A DNA stretch of 44,953 nucleotides. Origin: Planctomycetaceae bacterium (lineage in GTDB: Bacteria > Planctomycetota > Planctomycetia > Planctomycetales > Planctomycetaceae). The stretch is from NCBI GenBank assembly GCA_021732845.1, contig JAKFUF010000066.1, positions 1 to 44,953 of the forward strand. The letters are read 5' to 3'. Numbering within the stretch: position 1 is the first letter of the stretch; each line of letters opens with the position of its first letter. Made by a program: the position numbers and the translations under genes. The notes under the pieces are model-generated. The model saw only the letters and a list, made by a program, of their open reading frames with translations, searched no databases and had not been told where the DNA came from. This document shows positions 34,432 to 44,953 of the stretch, piece by piece.

Positions 34432-35745
34432 ATGGCAGAGCTGTATGCGGAAGGCAAAGAAGACCGGCGGCGCGGGCCGCCCCGCGTGCTGATCGTGGGG
34501 GCCAGCACCCGGGCAGCCGCGCATGCCGCCATCCGGGCCGGCTACATGCCGATCTGTGCCGATTCCTTTGCCGACGCCGATCTGCGGGCCTGCGCGGAAA
34601 CGGTTCCCGTTTACGATTATCCGCAAGGGTTGGTCGAGGCGGCCAGTATCCGGGTGAAGTCGTCCAAGGTCGTCTCCGCCGACAAACTGGCGGACACGGC
34701 CCGGATTCCCCGGAAGTTCGAGAGTCCGTGGATGTACACCGGGGCCGTGGAGAACCATCCGGACATTGTGGCGGCCATCCAACAGGACGAATCGGCAGGC
34801 CGGAGGGCGCTTTGGGGCAACCCTCCGGAGGTTCTGCGCCGCGTTCGTGATCCGGCCTACCTGGCATCGATCCTCGACTCCGCCAGCATCCCCGCGCTTG
34901 CCGTTCGCCCCGCGACCTCACCGCCCCTCGAAGGCGCGTGGCTCATCAAGCCTCTGGCCAGCGGCGGCGGCCGTGGCATTGAGATCTGGAACGGCTCGGA
35001 CAGCCACACACGCGCCGAGCCACATTATTTCCAGCAATATCGTCCGGGGCTTCCGCTGACCGGCCTGTTTCTCGCCTGCAAGGATGGGACGCACTGCCTG
35101 GGGGTCAGCCGGCAACTGGTCGGTCTGCCGATGGTCAACGCCTCGCAGTTTGGCTACTGCGGGTCCATCGCGCCCTGGTCGTTGCCGCCGGAACTGGCCC
35201 AACAAGTTGTCAAAATTGGGGAGCTGATCGGCTCGGTCTTCATGCTCCGCGGCCTGTTCGGTGTCGATTTTGTCCAAGACGAGGCGGGCTTGTGGGTCAC
35301 CGAAGTCAACCCCCGCTACACCGCTTCGGCGGAGGTGGTCGAGTTGTGGCTGCGCTATCCGCTGATGCAGTGGCATCGACTCGCCTGTGAGGGCTTTCTC
35401 AACGGGAAGCCGTTTGTGCCTCGGCTGCCGACGAACGACCCGGCGCATGTCCCGACGACTGACTGTATTGGCAAAATTGTGTTGTTTGCCGCCCAAGAGT
35501 CTCTGTGCTTTGACGCCACACGCTGGATTCATGTGCCGAACGACTTTCGCATGCCGGAAGTAGCGGACATCCCACTCCCTGGAATGCGCATCGCGCGGGG
35601 CCAACCGGTCTGCACGCTGTTCGCGCAGGGAGCCTCGCCGCCGGAATGCACACAGGCCCTGCTGGAGAAGGCCGCGTGGTTCCAGCGAGACTACCTGCGG
35701 ATTCTGGAACCAGCCCTTCTTGAATCACTGGCTGGCAAGCGATAA
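34432..35745 (+). CDS. ATP-grasp family enzyme, probably linked to H4MPT-type C1 metabolism
   Basis: The 437-residue protein starts at the ATG at 34432 (GAGG five bases upstream). It has an N-terminal Rossmann-like domain (RVLIVGASTRAAAHAAIRAG, residues 18-37) and an ATP-grasp domain with the ATP-binding lysine segment AWLIKPLASGGGRGIEIW (about 170-188) and the metal-binding EVNPRY (about 290-295). Such enzymes join an acid and an amine or thiol through an acyl-phosphate. ATP-grasp proteins of this general kind neighbour H4MPT-dependent C1 genes in methylotrophs (the orf17 type). Head-to-head placement with fae, 137 bases apart, supports a role in that cofactor system, but the substrate is unknown. 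Confidence 0.8.
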   Translation: MAELYAEGKEDRRRGPPRVLIVGASTRAAAHAAIRAGYMPICADSFADADLRACAETVPVYDYPQGLVEAASIRVKSSKVVSADKLADTARIPRKFESPWMYTGAVENHPDIVAAIQQDESAGRRALWGNPPEVLRRVRDPAYLASILDSASIPALAVRPATSPPLEGAWLIKPLASGGGRGIEIWNGSDSHTRAEPHYFQQYRPGLPLTGLFLACKDGTHCLGVSRQLVGLPMVNASQFGYCGSIAPWSLPPELAQQVVKIGELIGSVFMLRGLFGVDFVQDEAGLWVTEVNPRYTASAEVVELWLRYPLMQWHRLACEGFLNGKPFVPRLPTNDPAHVPTTDCIGKIVLFAAQESLCFDATRWIHVPNDFRMPEVADIPLPGMRIARGQPVCTLFAQGASPPECTQALLEKAAWFQRDYLRILEPALLESLAGKR

Positions 35746-35804
35746 CATCCGAAGCGACAAAAGCTTCTATATTTCCCGGCACCCGCGGACCTCCCCAATC
35801 CATC

Positions 35805-37157
<1,353 letters not shown>

Positions 37158-37351
37158 GTGATTGACGACAGCCATTCGGCAACGCCAGTCAATCAGCGTT
37201 CCCGATCTGGGATGTGGATCAAGACATGGAGATCGGCCTTCCAGCAGATGCTCGGCAACCCCGACCATCCGGCGGTCACCATTCACTTCCTGAATGCAGT
37301 CCTCGGAGGGCAACCGAGGATCGTCCACGCCCCTTTGCGAGCGCCCTTCCC

Positions 37352-38593
37352 GTGAAAACTGATCGACCGTTTCTCGTCTCGGTGATCGCGGTGTTGATCG
37401 GCCTGTTGACCGCGGATTGCTGTTCGGCCGCCGCTCCTCAGCCGCCGTCAAACGTGGTCGCCAACGATCGTCCGAATGATCCCGGTCAGGCGATCGACCT
37501 CGAATGGCAACTGTCGCCGGGCGACACCGGCAACCGGGAATCGACAGCGGTGCTGCGGTATCGGATTCAGCGGATGCCCGGTTTGCCGAAGGCCGAGGAG
37601 AACCAAGACGCCGCGAAGATTCCTCCACCGCCCGAATTCGAAGATGTGGGGGATGTGGCCTACAGCAAGACGTCCTTCACGGACACGCGGTGCGAGCGCG
37701 GGACGACCTATGCCTACCGCATTCTGGCGGTCGGCCCGGATGGCACGGTCTCCAAGCCCTCCGTGGAAGCCACGGCGACGGCGGTCAGGCAGTGGTTCAA
37801 CCGGGAGAAGGGCTGGTATGCGGTGCTGCTGGGAATTGTCTGTGCGGCGATTGTCGGCAACATCTTTTGGGCGCGGCGCGGGCGGGCGCTGTGGCTGCGG
37901 CCCATTCCCGCGCTTTCAGCCATTGATGAGGCAATTGGCCGGGCCACGGAAATGGGTCGACCCTGCCTGTTCATCCCCGGCATTGTCGACCTCGACGTGA
38001 TGCCGACCGTAGCCGGACTGGCGGTTCTCGGCCGCGTGGCGCAGACCGTGGCTGAATATGATGCCGAACTCATTGTTCCCACGGCGCGGTCGCTCGTCAT
38101 GACCGCCGCCCGCGAAACGGTGCAGGCCGCCAGCCTGGCGGCCGGCCGCCCCGAATCCTATCAGCCGGAATCGGTCTTTTATCTGACCGACGAGCAGTTT
38201 GGCTTCGCCTCGGCCGTTGCCGGCGAGATGGCCCGCAACCGGCCGGCGGCGTGCTTTTACTTTGGTCAGTTTTACGCTGAGTCGCTGTTTCTCGCCGAAA
38301 CCGGGCAGTCGGTTGGCGCCATTCAAATCGCGGGGACGTCCGAGCCCTCGCAGTTGCCGTTCTTCGTGGCCGCCTGCGACTACACGCTGATCGGCGAGGA
38401 ATTCTTCGCCGCCTCCGCCTACCTGTCGCGCGAGCCACAGCAGTTGGGCAGCATCGTGGGGCAGGATTTGGGGAAACTGCTGGGTGTCGGCCTCTTGGCA
38501 CTCGGGGTGGCGCTGGTGACCGTTCAACAACTGCTGCCGGATTCGACTTGGATCAGGTCGGCCAATGCATTCGTTCAGAGTGTTTTGAGTTGA
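37352..38593 (+). CDS. Fn3-domain membrane protein with DUF6754-like cytoplasmic domain
   Basis: The 413-residue product is taken from a GTG at 37352, just before a signal-like segment (PFLVSVIAVLIGLLTADCCS). The frame extends to an ATG at 37214, but those 46 residues do not look coding. Residues about 30-150 form a fibronectin type III-like domain (PPSNVVAND, YRIQRM, FTDTRCERGTTYAYRILAVG). A membrane segment follows (WYAVLLGIVCAAIVGNIFW, about 153-171), then a domain of about 190 residues resembling DUF6754 (CLFIPGIVDLDVMPTVAGLA, YLTDEQFGFASAVAGEMARN, CDYTLIGEEFFAASAYLSRE) and a C-terminal membrane helix (LLGVGLLALGVALVTVQQLL). The role of this domain is not established; the family name is from memory. 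Confidence 0.75.
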   Translation: MKTDRPFLVSVIAVLIGLLTADCCSAAAPQPPSNVVANDRPNDPGQAIDLEWQLSPGDTGNRESTAVLRYRIQRMPGLPKAEENQDAAKIPPPPEFEDVGDVAYSKTSFTDTRCERGTTYAYRILAVGPDGTVSKPSVEATATAVRQWFNREKGWYAVLLGIVCAAIVGNIFWARRGRALWLRPIPALSAIDEAIGRATEMGRPCLFIPGIVDLDVMPTVAGLAVLGRVAQTVAEYDAELIVPTARSLVMTAARETVQAASLAAGRPESYQPESVFYLTDEQFGFASAVAGEMARNRPAACFYFGQFYAESLFLAETGQSVGAIQIAGTSEPSQLPFFVAACDYTLIGEEFFAASAYLSREPQQLGSIVGQDLGKLLGVGLLALGVALVTVQQLLPDSTWIRSANAFVQSVLS

Positions 38594-38654
38594 AGACCAT
38601 TTCGTGGGACAGTCTTCTCTGGCCGTGGGCTTCTCGACAAGGCGGGAGTCGCCG

Positions 38655-39446
38655 TCACGCCCGCGCCATCCGCTGCCCCACCAGGTCCAGCAGCGGCAGC
38701 GTTCCGCCATAGGTCTTTTTCAGGTTCTCGGTGGTGAAGACCGTTTCCGTGGGTCCGGCGGCGACGATCCGCAGGTTCAGCAGAACGACTTGGTCGAAAT
38801 ATTCATGGACCGTCTGCAGGTCGTGATGCACGACCATCGCCGTTTTTCCTGCGGCTCGCAGGTCGCGCAGGATGCCAACGATGGCCCGTTCGGTGGCGGC
38901 GTCGACTCCCGCAAACGGTTCGTCCATCAGGTACAGGTCGGCCTCCTGGGCCAGGGCGCGGGCCAGAAACACCCGCTGCTGTTGTCCGCCGGACAACTGG
39001 CTGATCTGCCGCTGGGCATAGTCGGCCAGGCCGACGCGGTCGAGGGCCTGACGGGCCTTCTCGCGGTAATGGCGGGTGACGGGAAAGAACCAGCCGATTT
39101 TGCGGTACATCCCCATCGCCACCACATCCAGGGCGCTCACAGGGAAGTCCCAGTCGACGCTGCTGCGCTGGGGGACGTAAGCCACGCGTGAACGTTGGCG
39201 GGCGTAGGGCTGACCGAAAAACCGCACCTGCCCGCTGGCCATGGGCGTGAGGCCCAGCACCGCCTTGATCAGCGTGCTTTTGCCGGCACCATTGGGACCG
39301 ATGATCGCCGTCAGCGAGGCGGGGACGGCGTTGTAGTCGACATCCCACAGGACCGGACGGCGGTGGTAAGCCACGGTCATGTCGTGAATGGAGAGCGGCG
39401 CGCTGGCGGGGTGTTCCTGTTCGCGGGCCGGCATCTCGGCAGTCAT
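38655..39446 (-). CDS. Metal ABC transporter ATP-binding protein (ZnuC/MntB/TroB-like)
   Basis: The 263-residue ATPase powers uptake of a metal such as zinc, manganese or iron. Seen are Walker [10 protein letters not shown] (50-58), the Q-loop region [15 protein letters not shown] (typical of the Mn/Zn subfamily), the signature [18 protein letters not shown], Walker [13 protein letters not shown] and the switch histidine in MVVHHDL. Its ATG overlaps the stop of the binding-protein gene (ATGA), so the two are translationally coupled. A permease of the ZnuB type would be expected next, but the neighbour on that side is a plus-strand Fn3/DUF6754 gene, so the permease is elsewhere. Confidence 0.93.
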   Translation of the reverse strand: MTAEMPAREQEHPASAPLSIHDMTVAYHRRPVLWDVDYNAVPASLTAIIGPNGAGKSTLIKAVLGLTPMASGQVRFFGQPYARQRSRVAYVPQRSSVDWDFPVSALDVVAMGMYRKIGWFFPVTRHYREKARQALDRVGLADYAQRQISQLSGGQQQRVFLARALAQEADLYLMDEPFAGVDAATERAIVGILRDLRAAGKTAMVVHHDLQTVHEYFDQVVLLNLRIVAAGPTETVFTTENLKKTYGGTLPLLDLVGQRMARA

Positions 39447-40450
39447 TCGTGGCTCCCACCCTTCAGTTTGCCGTTGCAGCCGCCAGCGGGGGCCTCGCCT
39501 CCCAGCGCCCGGGCAATGGTCGTGGCGTTGGCATCCAGCATGCCGATGTAGGTTCCCTCGTATGTGCCGTGGGCACCCATTGCGTCGGAGAACAGTTCGC
39601 CCGTCTTCACTTTGACGCCATGCTGCGCCGCCCCCTCAACAATCGCCTGAATCGCCTTGGCGTTGGTTGAGGTCTCCATGAAGACCGCTGGGAGCTTCCG
39701 TTCGGCCAGGAATTCCACCAGATCGTTGATGTCCTTGGCCCCCGCTTCAGATTCCGTGCTGACACCTTGTGGCGACTTCACGGGGATCGAATACCGCCGG
39801 GAAAAATACTCGAAGGCGTCGTGCGAGGTGACCAACACCCGTTGCTTCTCGGGAATCGAGGCGATCACCTTGAGGATGTACTTGTCCAGCAGTTCAAGTT
39901 CCTGACGTTGGTCTTTTGCATTCTTAAGGTAGTCTGAGGCGTGTGGCGGATCGTACTTGGCCAGCGTCTCGGCCACATGCTGGACACACTCGCTCCACAG
40001 CGAGACGTCCATCCACACATGCGGATCGAAATGTCCCGCCAGGCCAGGCAGTTCGCGGAGCTTCTCTGGAGCCAGCCCGGCTGTCACCGGCACGACGGGT
40101 TTGCCCCCCCGCGCGACGCGCTCAAAGACGTCGACCATTTTTCCTTCAAGGGTCAAGCCGCCGTAGAAAATGACGTCCGCCTTGTTGAGACGCGCCACGT
40201 CATCCCGCGTCGGTTTGTAAAGGTGGGGGTCGACACCTTCACCCATCAGTCCCGTCACGTTCGCATGCGGGCCGGCCACTTGTCGGACGATGTCCGTCAC
40301 CATCCCGCAGGTGGTGACGATTTCGTACGGTTTTCCGGTTGGCGGCGAGGTCGCGGGCGTCGTGGGGGTGCATCCCATCGCCGCCAATAGAGCGAAGAAG
40401 AGGGCCAGGAGGGAGACGCGGCGCGGAAATTTGTGGTGGGTCATGTTCAT
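39443..40450 (-). CDS. Metal ABC transporter substrate-binding lipoprotein (TroA/ZnuA-like)
   Basis: The 335-residue cluster-9 binding protein delivers zinc or manganese to an ABC importer. The ATG at 40450 is chosen (another at 40444), because the frame to 40552 runs into a dispersed repeat. A lipoprotein signal ends in the lipobox AAMGC (Cys27). Family features are [20 protein letters not shown] (first metal His), [20 protein letters not shown] (second His), [15 protein letters not shown] (His and a Tyr-rich helix), [13 protein letters not shown] and the final metal carboxylate in [18 protein letters not shown]. No His-rich loop is visible, which fits manganese or iron at least as well as zinc. 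Confidence 0.93.
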   Translation of the reverse strand: MNMTHHKFPRRVSLLALFFALLAAMGCTPTTPATSPPTGKPYEIVTTCGMVTDIVRQVAGPHANVTGLMGEGVDPHLYKPTRDDVARLNKADVIFYGGLTLEGKMVDVFERVARGGKPVVPVTAGLAPEKLRELPGLAGHFDPHVWMDVSLWSECVQHVAETLAKYDPPHASDYLKNAKDQRQELELLDKYILKVIASIPEKQRVLVTSHDAFEYFSRRYSIPVKSPQGVSTESEAGAKDINDLVEFLAERKLPAVFMETSTNAKAIQAIVEGAAQHGVKVKTGELFSDAMGAHGTYEGTYIGMLDANATTIARALGGEAPAGGCNGKLKGGSHE

Positions 40451-40515
40451 GATTTTGATTGACCAAAAATACGCTGGTATCGGTCCGGGGTCAAGGGGAG
40501 GTGATTCTTGCATGA

Positions 40516-40549
40516 AGGCTGGCCAGTTTTTGACGATGGCGAACCCAGA
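40516..40549 (-). repeat. Left copy of inverted CTGGCCAG-type repeat
   Basis: On the minus strand this reads tctgggttcgccatcgtcaa followed by aaactggccagcc. It matches the plus-strand copy at 42074-42107 over about 32 bases with three differences. The two copies face each other across the helix-turn-helix gene. Translated, both give SGFAI[VF]KNWPA, which explains the odd N-terminal tails of the long frames at both places. Confidence 0.75.
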
Positions 40550-40612
40550 CACCGGACGGCTTGCGCCGTGCCGCTACAAATTCTGTAGCGGAAGGGCGCG
40601 AGCCCTCCGGTG
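40550..40612. repeat. Cruciform-forming dispersed repeat
   Basis: The outer arms caccgg/ccggtg enclose two small hairpins with four-base loops (acggc-ttgc-gccgt at 40556-40569 and agggc-gcga-gccct at 40593-40606) and a central stem ccgctaca/tgtagcgg (40571-40578 and 40584-40591). This folds into a three-armed cruciform. A related half is at 26251-26273. A further gctggccagccctg core lies at 40644-40657. The rest of the 339-base gap before the HTH gene holds an AT-rich promoter region. Confidence 0.8.
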
Positions 40613-40715
40613 CGTGATCCTTTTTCCGAGTTGGCACTGGAAAGCTGGCCAGCCCTGATTCTTAAGCATGCCTTGGTCGAAATTACTAAAAACTAAATTT
40701 TTACAATTCAATGTA

Positions 40716-40760
40716 TTGACATGCCACTCTGCCGCGAATATAGGTACTGTACTTGAGTAC
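40716..40760 (+). promoter_or_regulatory. Near-consensus sigma-70 promoter with palindromic operator-like site
   Basis: A perfect -35 TTGACA (40716-40721) is followed, at the optimal 17-base spacing, by TATAGG (40739-40744). Directly after comes GTACTGTACTTGAGTAC (40744-40760), which contains the arms GTACT/AGTAC and would lie over the transcription start. The surrounding 60 bases are strikingly AT-rich. The HTH gene starts 29 bases after the palindrome, so self-repression is a reasonable guess. Confidence 0.7.
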
Positions 40761-40789
40761 AACTTCTCTGGAAGGCCGGGAGCGGGGCA

Positions 40790-41863
40790 ATGAGCGAGTG
40801 TCGTCAGGACTCGGCGGGTGTGGACCCGAAGGAGTTACCGGGGGAGGGCGTGCCGCCGGAGGCACGGGCATCGGCAGGCCGGGCCCGGAAATTGCGCAGC
40901 GACTGCAAGTTCACCGACTTGCAGATCTACATCGAGATCATCTCGCACATGGGGATTCTCTCGTATGTCGCCCTGTCGCTGGGGATCAGGCGGCCGGCAC
41001 TCTATAGGCGGATTGACCGCGCACCGCTGTTGCAGGCTGCGCGGGATGCGGCACGCGCTGTCGTGGTGAAGGTGGCCTGGGAACAACTCGGCCAGGCGAT
41101 CGATGCCAAGGCTCCCTGGGCCTTGATGTTCAGCATGGATTGCCTGCTGGGTGTGCCCGCGTCGTCCTCTGTGCCACGCGAATCCGGCTCGGATCAGGCC
41201 TCCACACAGTCCAAGACTCCGAAGGAACTCGTGCCTCAACCTGAGAAGGCGGACGCATCGACGCTCCGTCTGATTCGGGCGGTGGAACGCGGCGAACCGT
41301 GGGCGATCAAGTACTGTTTGAAACACCTGGAACCAAACGGCTATTGCGGCATCAACCGGATTCGCCGGGGCGAGGAGAACGACGGTGATGGTAACTTCGA
41401 GGCTGATGCCCCAGAGCCACTGACGGAAGTGCCACAAAAACTCCCCGGTTATGATCAAGCGACCGAACATGCCATCGCGCGTTTAGGCGACCTGGTCGGA
41501 ACGATCAAGGCACCAGCCGCGCCCCCTGTTCTGAAGCCGGTTCCCGCCCCTCAAACGGCCGCCGAAGCCGTCGTCCAAACCGCGGTTGAATCGGCATCTT
41601 CCGCGCCCCCTGTCTCGAACCCCGAATCGTCCACGCCGGTCCTGCCGACGATCGAGGCGATCCATCGTGCTTCACCCCCTGGATCGAGTGCGAATCGGAC
41701 GGTGGCGGACTTCGCGCCCCCCGTCTTGGAGCTGAAGCATCCGAGGTTGCCTGAATCGTCGTCGCCGGACGATCGGCCAGAGGTTCAGATCAAGGATTCC
41801 CAGTTCGACTGGGACTTTCCAAGTGGCCCAAGCGGCGGACCGCCGCCGACGGGTTTCGGTTGA
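40790..41863 (+). CDS. Orphan helix-turn-helix protein, TerS-like
   Basis: The 357-residue product starts at the ATG at 40790 (GGGAG seven bases upstream). A homeodomain-like HTH is visible at about residues 53-76 (HMGILSYVALSLGIRRPALYRRI). It is followed by two similar segments, WEQLGQAIDAKAPWALMFSM and IRAVERGEPWAIKYCLKHLE, of the A.xGxxxAxxFxLK type found after the HTH of phage terminase small subunits and related DNA-binding proteins. The C-terminal third is Pro/Ala/Ser-rich and disordered. No phage or transposase gene is near. It is bounded by inverted CTGGCCAG repeats and has its own strong promoter. The true role is unknown; a repressor, a TerS relic and a mobile-unit protein are all possible. 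Confidence 0.7.
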   Translation: MSECRQDSAGVDPKELPGEGVPPEARASAGRARKLRSDCKFTDLQIYIEIISHMGILSYVALSLGIRRPALYRRIDRAPLLQAARDAARAVVVKVAWEQLGQAIDAKAPWALMFSMDCLLGVPASSSVPRESGSDQASTQSKTPKELVPQPEKADASTLRLIRAVERGEPWAIKYCLKHLEPNGYCGINRIRRGEENDGDGNFEADAPEPLTEVPQKLPGYDQATEHAIARLGDLVGTIKAPAAPPVLKPVPAPQTAAEAVVQTAVESASSAPPVSNPESSTPVLPTIEAIHRASPPGSSANRTVADFAPPVLELKHPRLPESSSPDDRPEVQIKDSQFDWDFPSGPSGGPPPTGFG

Positions 41864-42262
41864 TCGTGGATGGTGATTCAAACGCCGATCGCGCCAAGTC
41901 CGCAGTTGTGATTTTTAATCCCGCCGAGTTCATCTCGATGGTCACCGGACTTTGACTCGACGGACGCAGGTCTTTTCGGATTAATAGGCGTCCGGTCACC
42001 CCGAAATCGATCGAGCCGAGCAGGGTGGCATCAAAGAATGGCGCAACTTCAAAACGTAGGCATCGGGTTACAATCTGGCTTCGCCATCTTCAAGAACTGG
42101 CCAGCTCTGGTTCGGACAGGAAATCGTGTGGCCGCGTTGCTCTCGCATTTGAAACCCGCGACTGCATTCCGGGGTACTCGCACTGACAACATCGTCGGTA
42201 TAGTGTCATGGTCGCGCACTGGTGCAGTCCATGTCGTTCCTGTCACCCAAGGATCTCCCATC
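41864..42262. other. Intergenic region with one repeat and no gene
   Basis: This 399-base gap between the HTH gene and the C45-like gene contains an imperfect inverted repeat (ggtcaccggac near 41940 and gtccggtcacc near 41991) and the right CTGGCCAG repeat. The upstream extension of the C45 frame through this region is not coding, since it would translate the repeat. Confidence 0.55.
42074..42110 (+). repeat. Right copy of inverted CTGGCCAG-type repeat
   Basis: The copy reads tctggcttcgccatcttcaa followed by gaactggccagctctgg. It is in opposite orientation to the copy at 40516-40549, about 1.5 kb away, with the HTH gene and its promoter between the two. Confidence 0.75.
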
Positions 42263-44077
<1,815 letters not shown>

Positions 44078-44108
44078 GCCACCGACTTCGCCACGATTCT
44101 TCATCAGC

Positions 44109-44148
44109 GGCGTGCCCCCTTCGTTGGCGGCACGCCGTTCGGCTTTTA
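44109..44148 (+). terminator. Probable intrinsic terminator after the C45-like gene
   Basis: The arms cggcgtgcc (44109-44117) and ggcacgccg (44130-44138) make a perfect 9-bp stem with a 12-base loop, 31 bases after the stop, followed by ttcggctttta. The T-run is short, so it is a moderate candidate. Confidence 0.65.
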
Positions 44149-44171
44149 TCGCGTTGTGCGGCGTGTGAAGA

Positions 44172-44282
44172 ATTGGACAGGATGAAACGGATCGGACAGG
44201 GTGAGACAGGATGTTGCTGCTGGAACCGCTCGAAACAGATCCTCTCTTATCCTTTTCCATCCTTTTTTATCCTGTCCAATCC
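44172..44282. repeat. Inverted repeat of TCCTGTCC/GGACAGGA units
   Basis: The arms attggacaggat (44172-44183) and atcctgtccaat (44269-44280) are perfect complements. They extend inward as imperfect gaaacggatcggacagg versus ccatccttttttat repeats. The block lies between two convergent genes. The unit ccttttccatcc is close to the hairpin arm at 356-373, suggesting a common repeat family at both ends of the window. Confidence 0.7.
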
Positions 44283-44353
44283 TCCTGATGCGCTTTGCAT
44301 GCTCCCGGCAACTTCCCGCCCCAAAATCGGTGTCGGTCAGCAAATTGCAGGCG

Positions 44354-44953
44354 TCACGCCGTGAAGTTCTTCCACGATGCCGCCTCCTCGCCATCCAGCC
44401 GCAGCGTCAGGCATTTGGCACTGCCTCCCGCCTTCACAAACTCGCTCAGTGGAGTTTCATGTGGCTCAAAACCCAGCGCACGAAGCTGCTCGTGCAGATG
44501 CGGACAACCGGTGTTGGTCACCACATGCCGGCCGACGATGACCGCATTGGCCGCGAAGCTGGCGGCTTCGGCCTCTTCCAGTTCAATCAGATGAGGCACA
44601 TTGCTCCGCACGACCTGCTGGCCATAGTCATCGAAGGCGGCGGGAAACCACAGCGCGGTCGTGGGGTTGAGCGGGCAGAAACAGGTGTCGAGGTGGTAGA
44701 ACCGGCCATCCACCAGTTCCAGCGGCATGATCTGCACGCCAATCAGCGCCGCCACATGCTGCAGGCTAATGGCCGTGCTGCGAATCCGGTAGCCGGCAAA
44801 CAGAGTATCGCCGCAGAACAGGGCGTCTCCCGCCCCTTCGAAATACTCGTCATCCGGCAACCGCAACACCTCGCAGCCAAGCTGTTCGAGCCGCTCGGCA
44901 AAATGAGGTTCCTCCCCCTGCCGCTGCGGATGCCGGAACCGCGACAATACGGC
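44354..44953 (-). CDS. Amidinotransferase-fold enzyme (DDAH/arginine-dihydrolase-like), 5' truncated
   Basis: The 199 visible residues form the C-terminal two thirds of a guanidine-modifying-fold protein, and the frame runs off the right edge of the window. Seen are EGAGDALFCGDTLFAGY (substrate-binding acidic segment), the next conserved core FYHLDTCFCPL with its His-x-Asp, and near the end SEFVKAGGSAKCLTLRL with the candidate nucleophilic cysteine. This pattern fits dimethylarginine dimethylaminohydrolases and related arginine- or ornithine-forming hydrolases. Which guanidino substrate is used cannot be said. It is convergent with the C45-like gene across the inverted repeat at 44.2 kb. Confidence 0.87.
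   Translation of the reverse strand, partial: AVLSRFRHPQRQGEEPHFAERLEQLGCEVLRLPDDEYFEGAGDALFCGDTLFAGYRIRSTAISLQHVAALIGVQIMPLELVDGRFYHLDTCFCPLNPTTALWFPAAFDDYGQQVVRSNVPHLIELEEAEAASFAANAVIVGRHVVTNTGCPHLHEQLRALGFEPHETPLSEFVKAGGSAKCLTLRLDGEEAASWKNFTA

Noticed and set aside
33797-34921. Long N-terminal extension of Fae to 34921
   Set aside because: The extension overlaps the divergent ATP-grasp gene and its composition is non-coding; AGGAG fixes the start at 34294.
37352-38593. Missing metal permease hidden in the neighbouring membrane protein
   Set aside because: It has only two or three hydrophobic segments and an Fn3 domain, unlike the eight or nine helices of ZnuB-type permeases.
40790-41863. 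Transposase or integrase for the inverted-repeat unit
   Set aside because: No DDE, HUH or tyrosine/serine recombinase residues could be seen in the protein.

Overview
The window looks like chromosomal DNA of a high-GC planctomycete (Planctomycetota). This rests on the mix of families: two DUF1501 proteins with Tat-type twin-arginine leaders, a Tat-exported Gfo/Idh/MocA oxidoreductase, ThuA, DUF3500 and NPCBM-domain proteins, very many exported proteins and lipoproteins, a bacterial formaldehyde-activating enzyme (Fae), and AT-rich or CTGGCCAG-type intergenic repeats. No rRNA, tRNA, CRISPR array, prophage or recognisable transposase was seen. Coding density is high, and most opposite-strand ORFs are GC-driven shadows. 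The species cannot be named from the sequence alone.

Layout. (1) 0.4-7.8 kb, minus strand: a probable four-gene operon of exported proteins. Transcribed in order they are a coiled-coil protein, a protein with an actin-fragmin-kinase-like core, and two tandem paralogous beta-rich proteins. (2) 8.3-15.9 kb, minus: a giant exported NPCBM / duplicated-propeller / trypsin-like protein, a DUF1501 protein, and a type IV prepilin peptidase whose start overlaps the DUF1501 stop. (3) 16.2-17.7 kb: Dps, a GNAT-type acyltransferase and a small membrane protein. (4) 18.0-21.4 kb, plus: a branched-chain amino acid/amide ABC importer (binding protein and two permeases) with no ATPase genes, followed by an NPCBM protein and a small lipoprotein. 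(5) 23.8-32.6 kb: a solute-binding lipoprotein, ThuA, DUF3500, a small CbiX/SirB-like chelatase, an overlapping DUF1501/TolB-like pair, a Gfo/Idh/MocA oxidoreductase and an LRR-like protein. (6) 32.7-38.6 kb: EpmB-type radical SAM aminomutase, Fae with a good intrinsic terminator, a divergent ATP-grasp enzyme, an enolase-superfamily enzyme and an Fn3/DUF6754 membrane protein. Fae plus the ATP-grasp enzyme point to tetrahydromethanopterin-linked C1 metabolism. (7) 38.7-40.5 kb, minus: metal ABC importer ATPase and binding lipoprotein, without a permease. (8) 40.5-42.1 kb: an orphan helix-turn-helix gene behind a near-consensus sigma-70 promoter, flanked by inverted copies of a roughly 32-bp repeat. 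(9) 42.3-45.0 kb: an exported C45-type Ntn-hydrolase-like protein and a truncated amidinotransferase-fold enzyme.

The parts most worth following up are the secreted four-gene cluster with its kinase-like member, the inverted-repeat-bounded HTH unit, the cruciform dispersed repeats, and the internally duplicated propeller-protease. Function calls are from motif recognition only; no database search was run.
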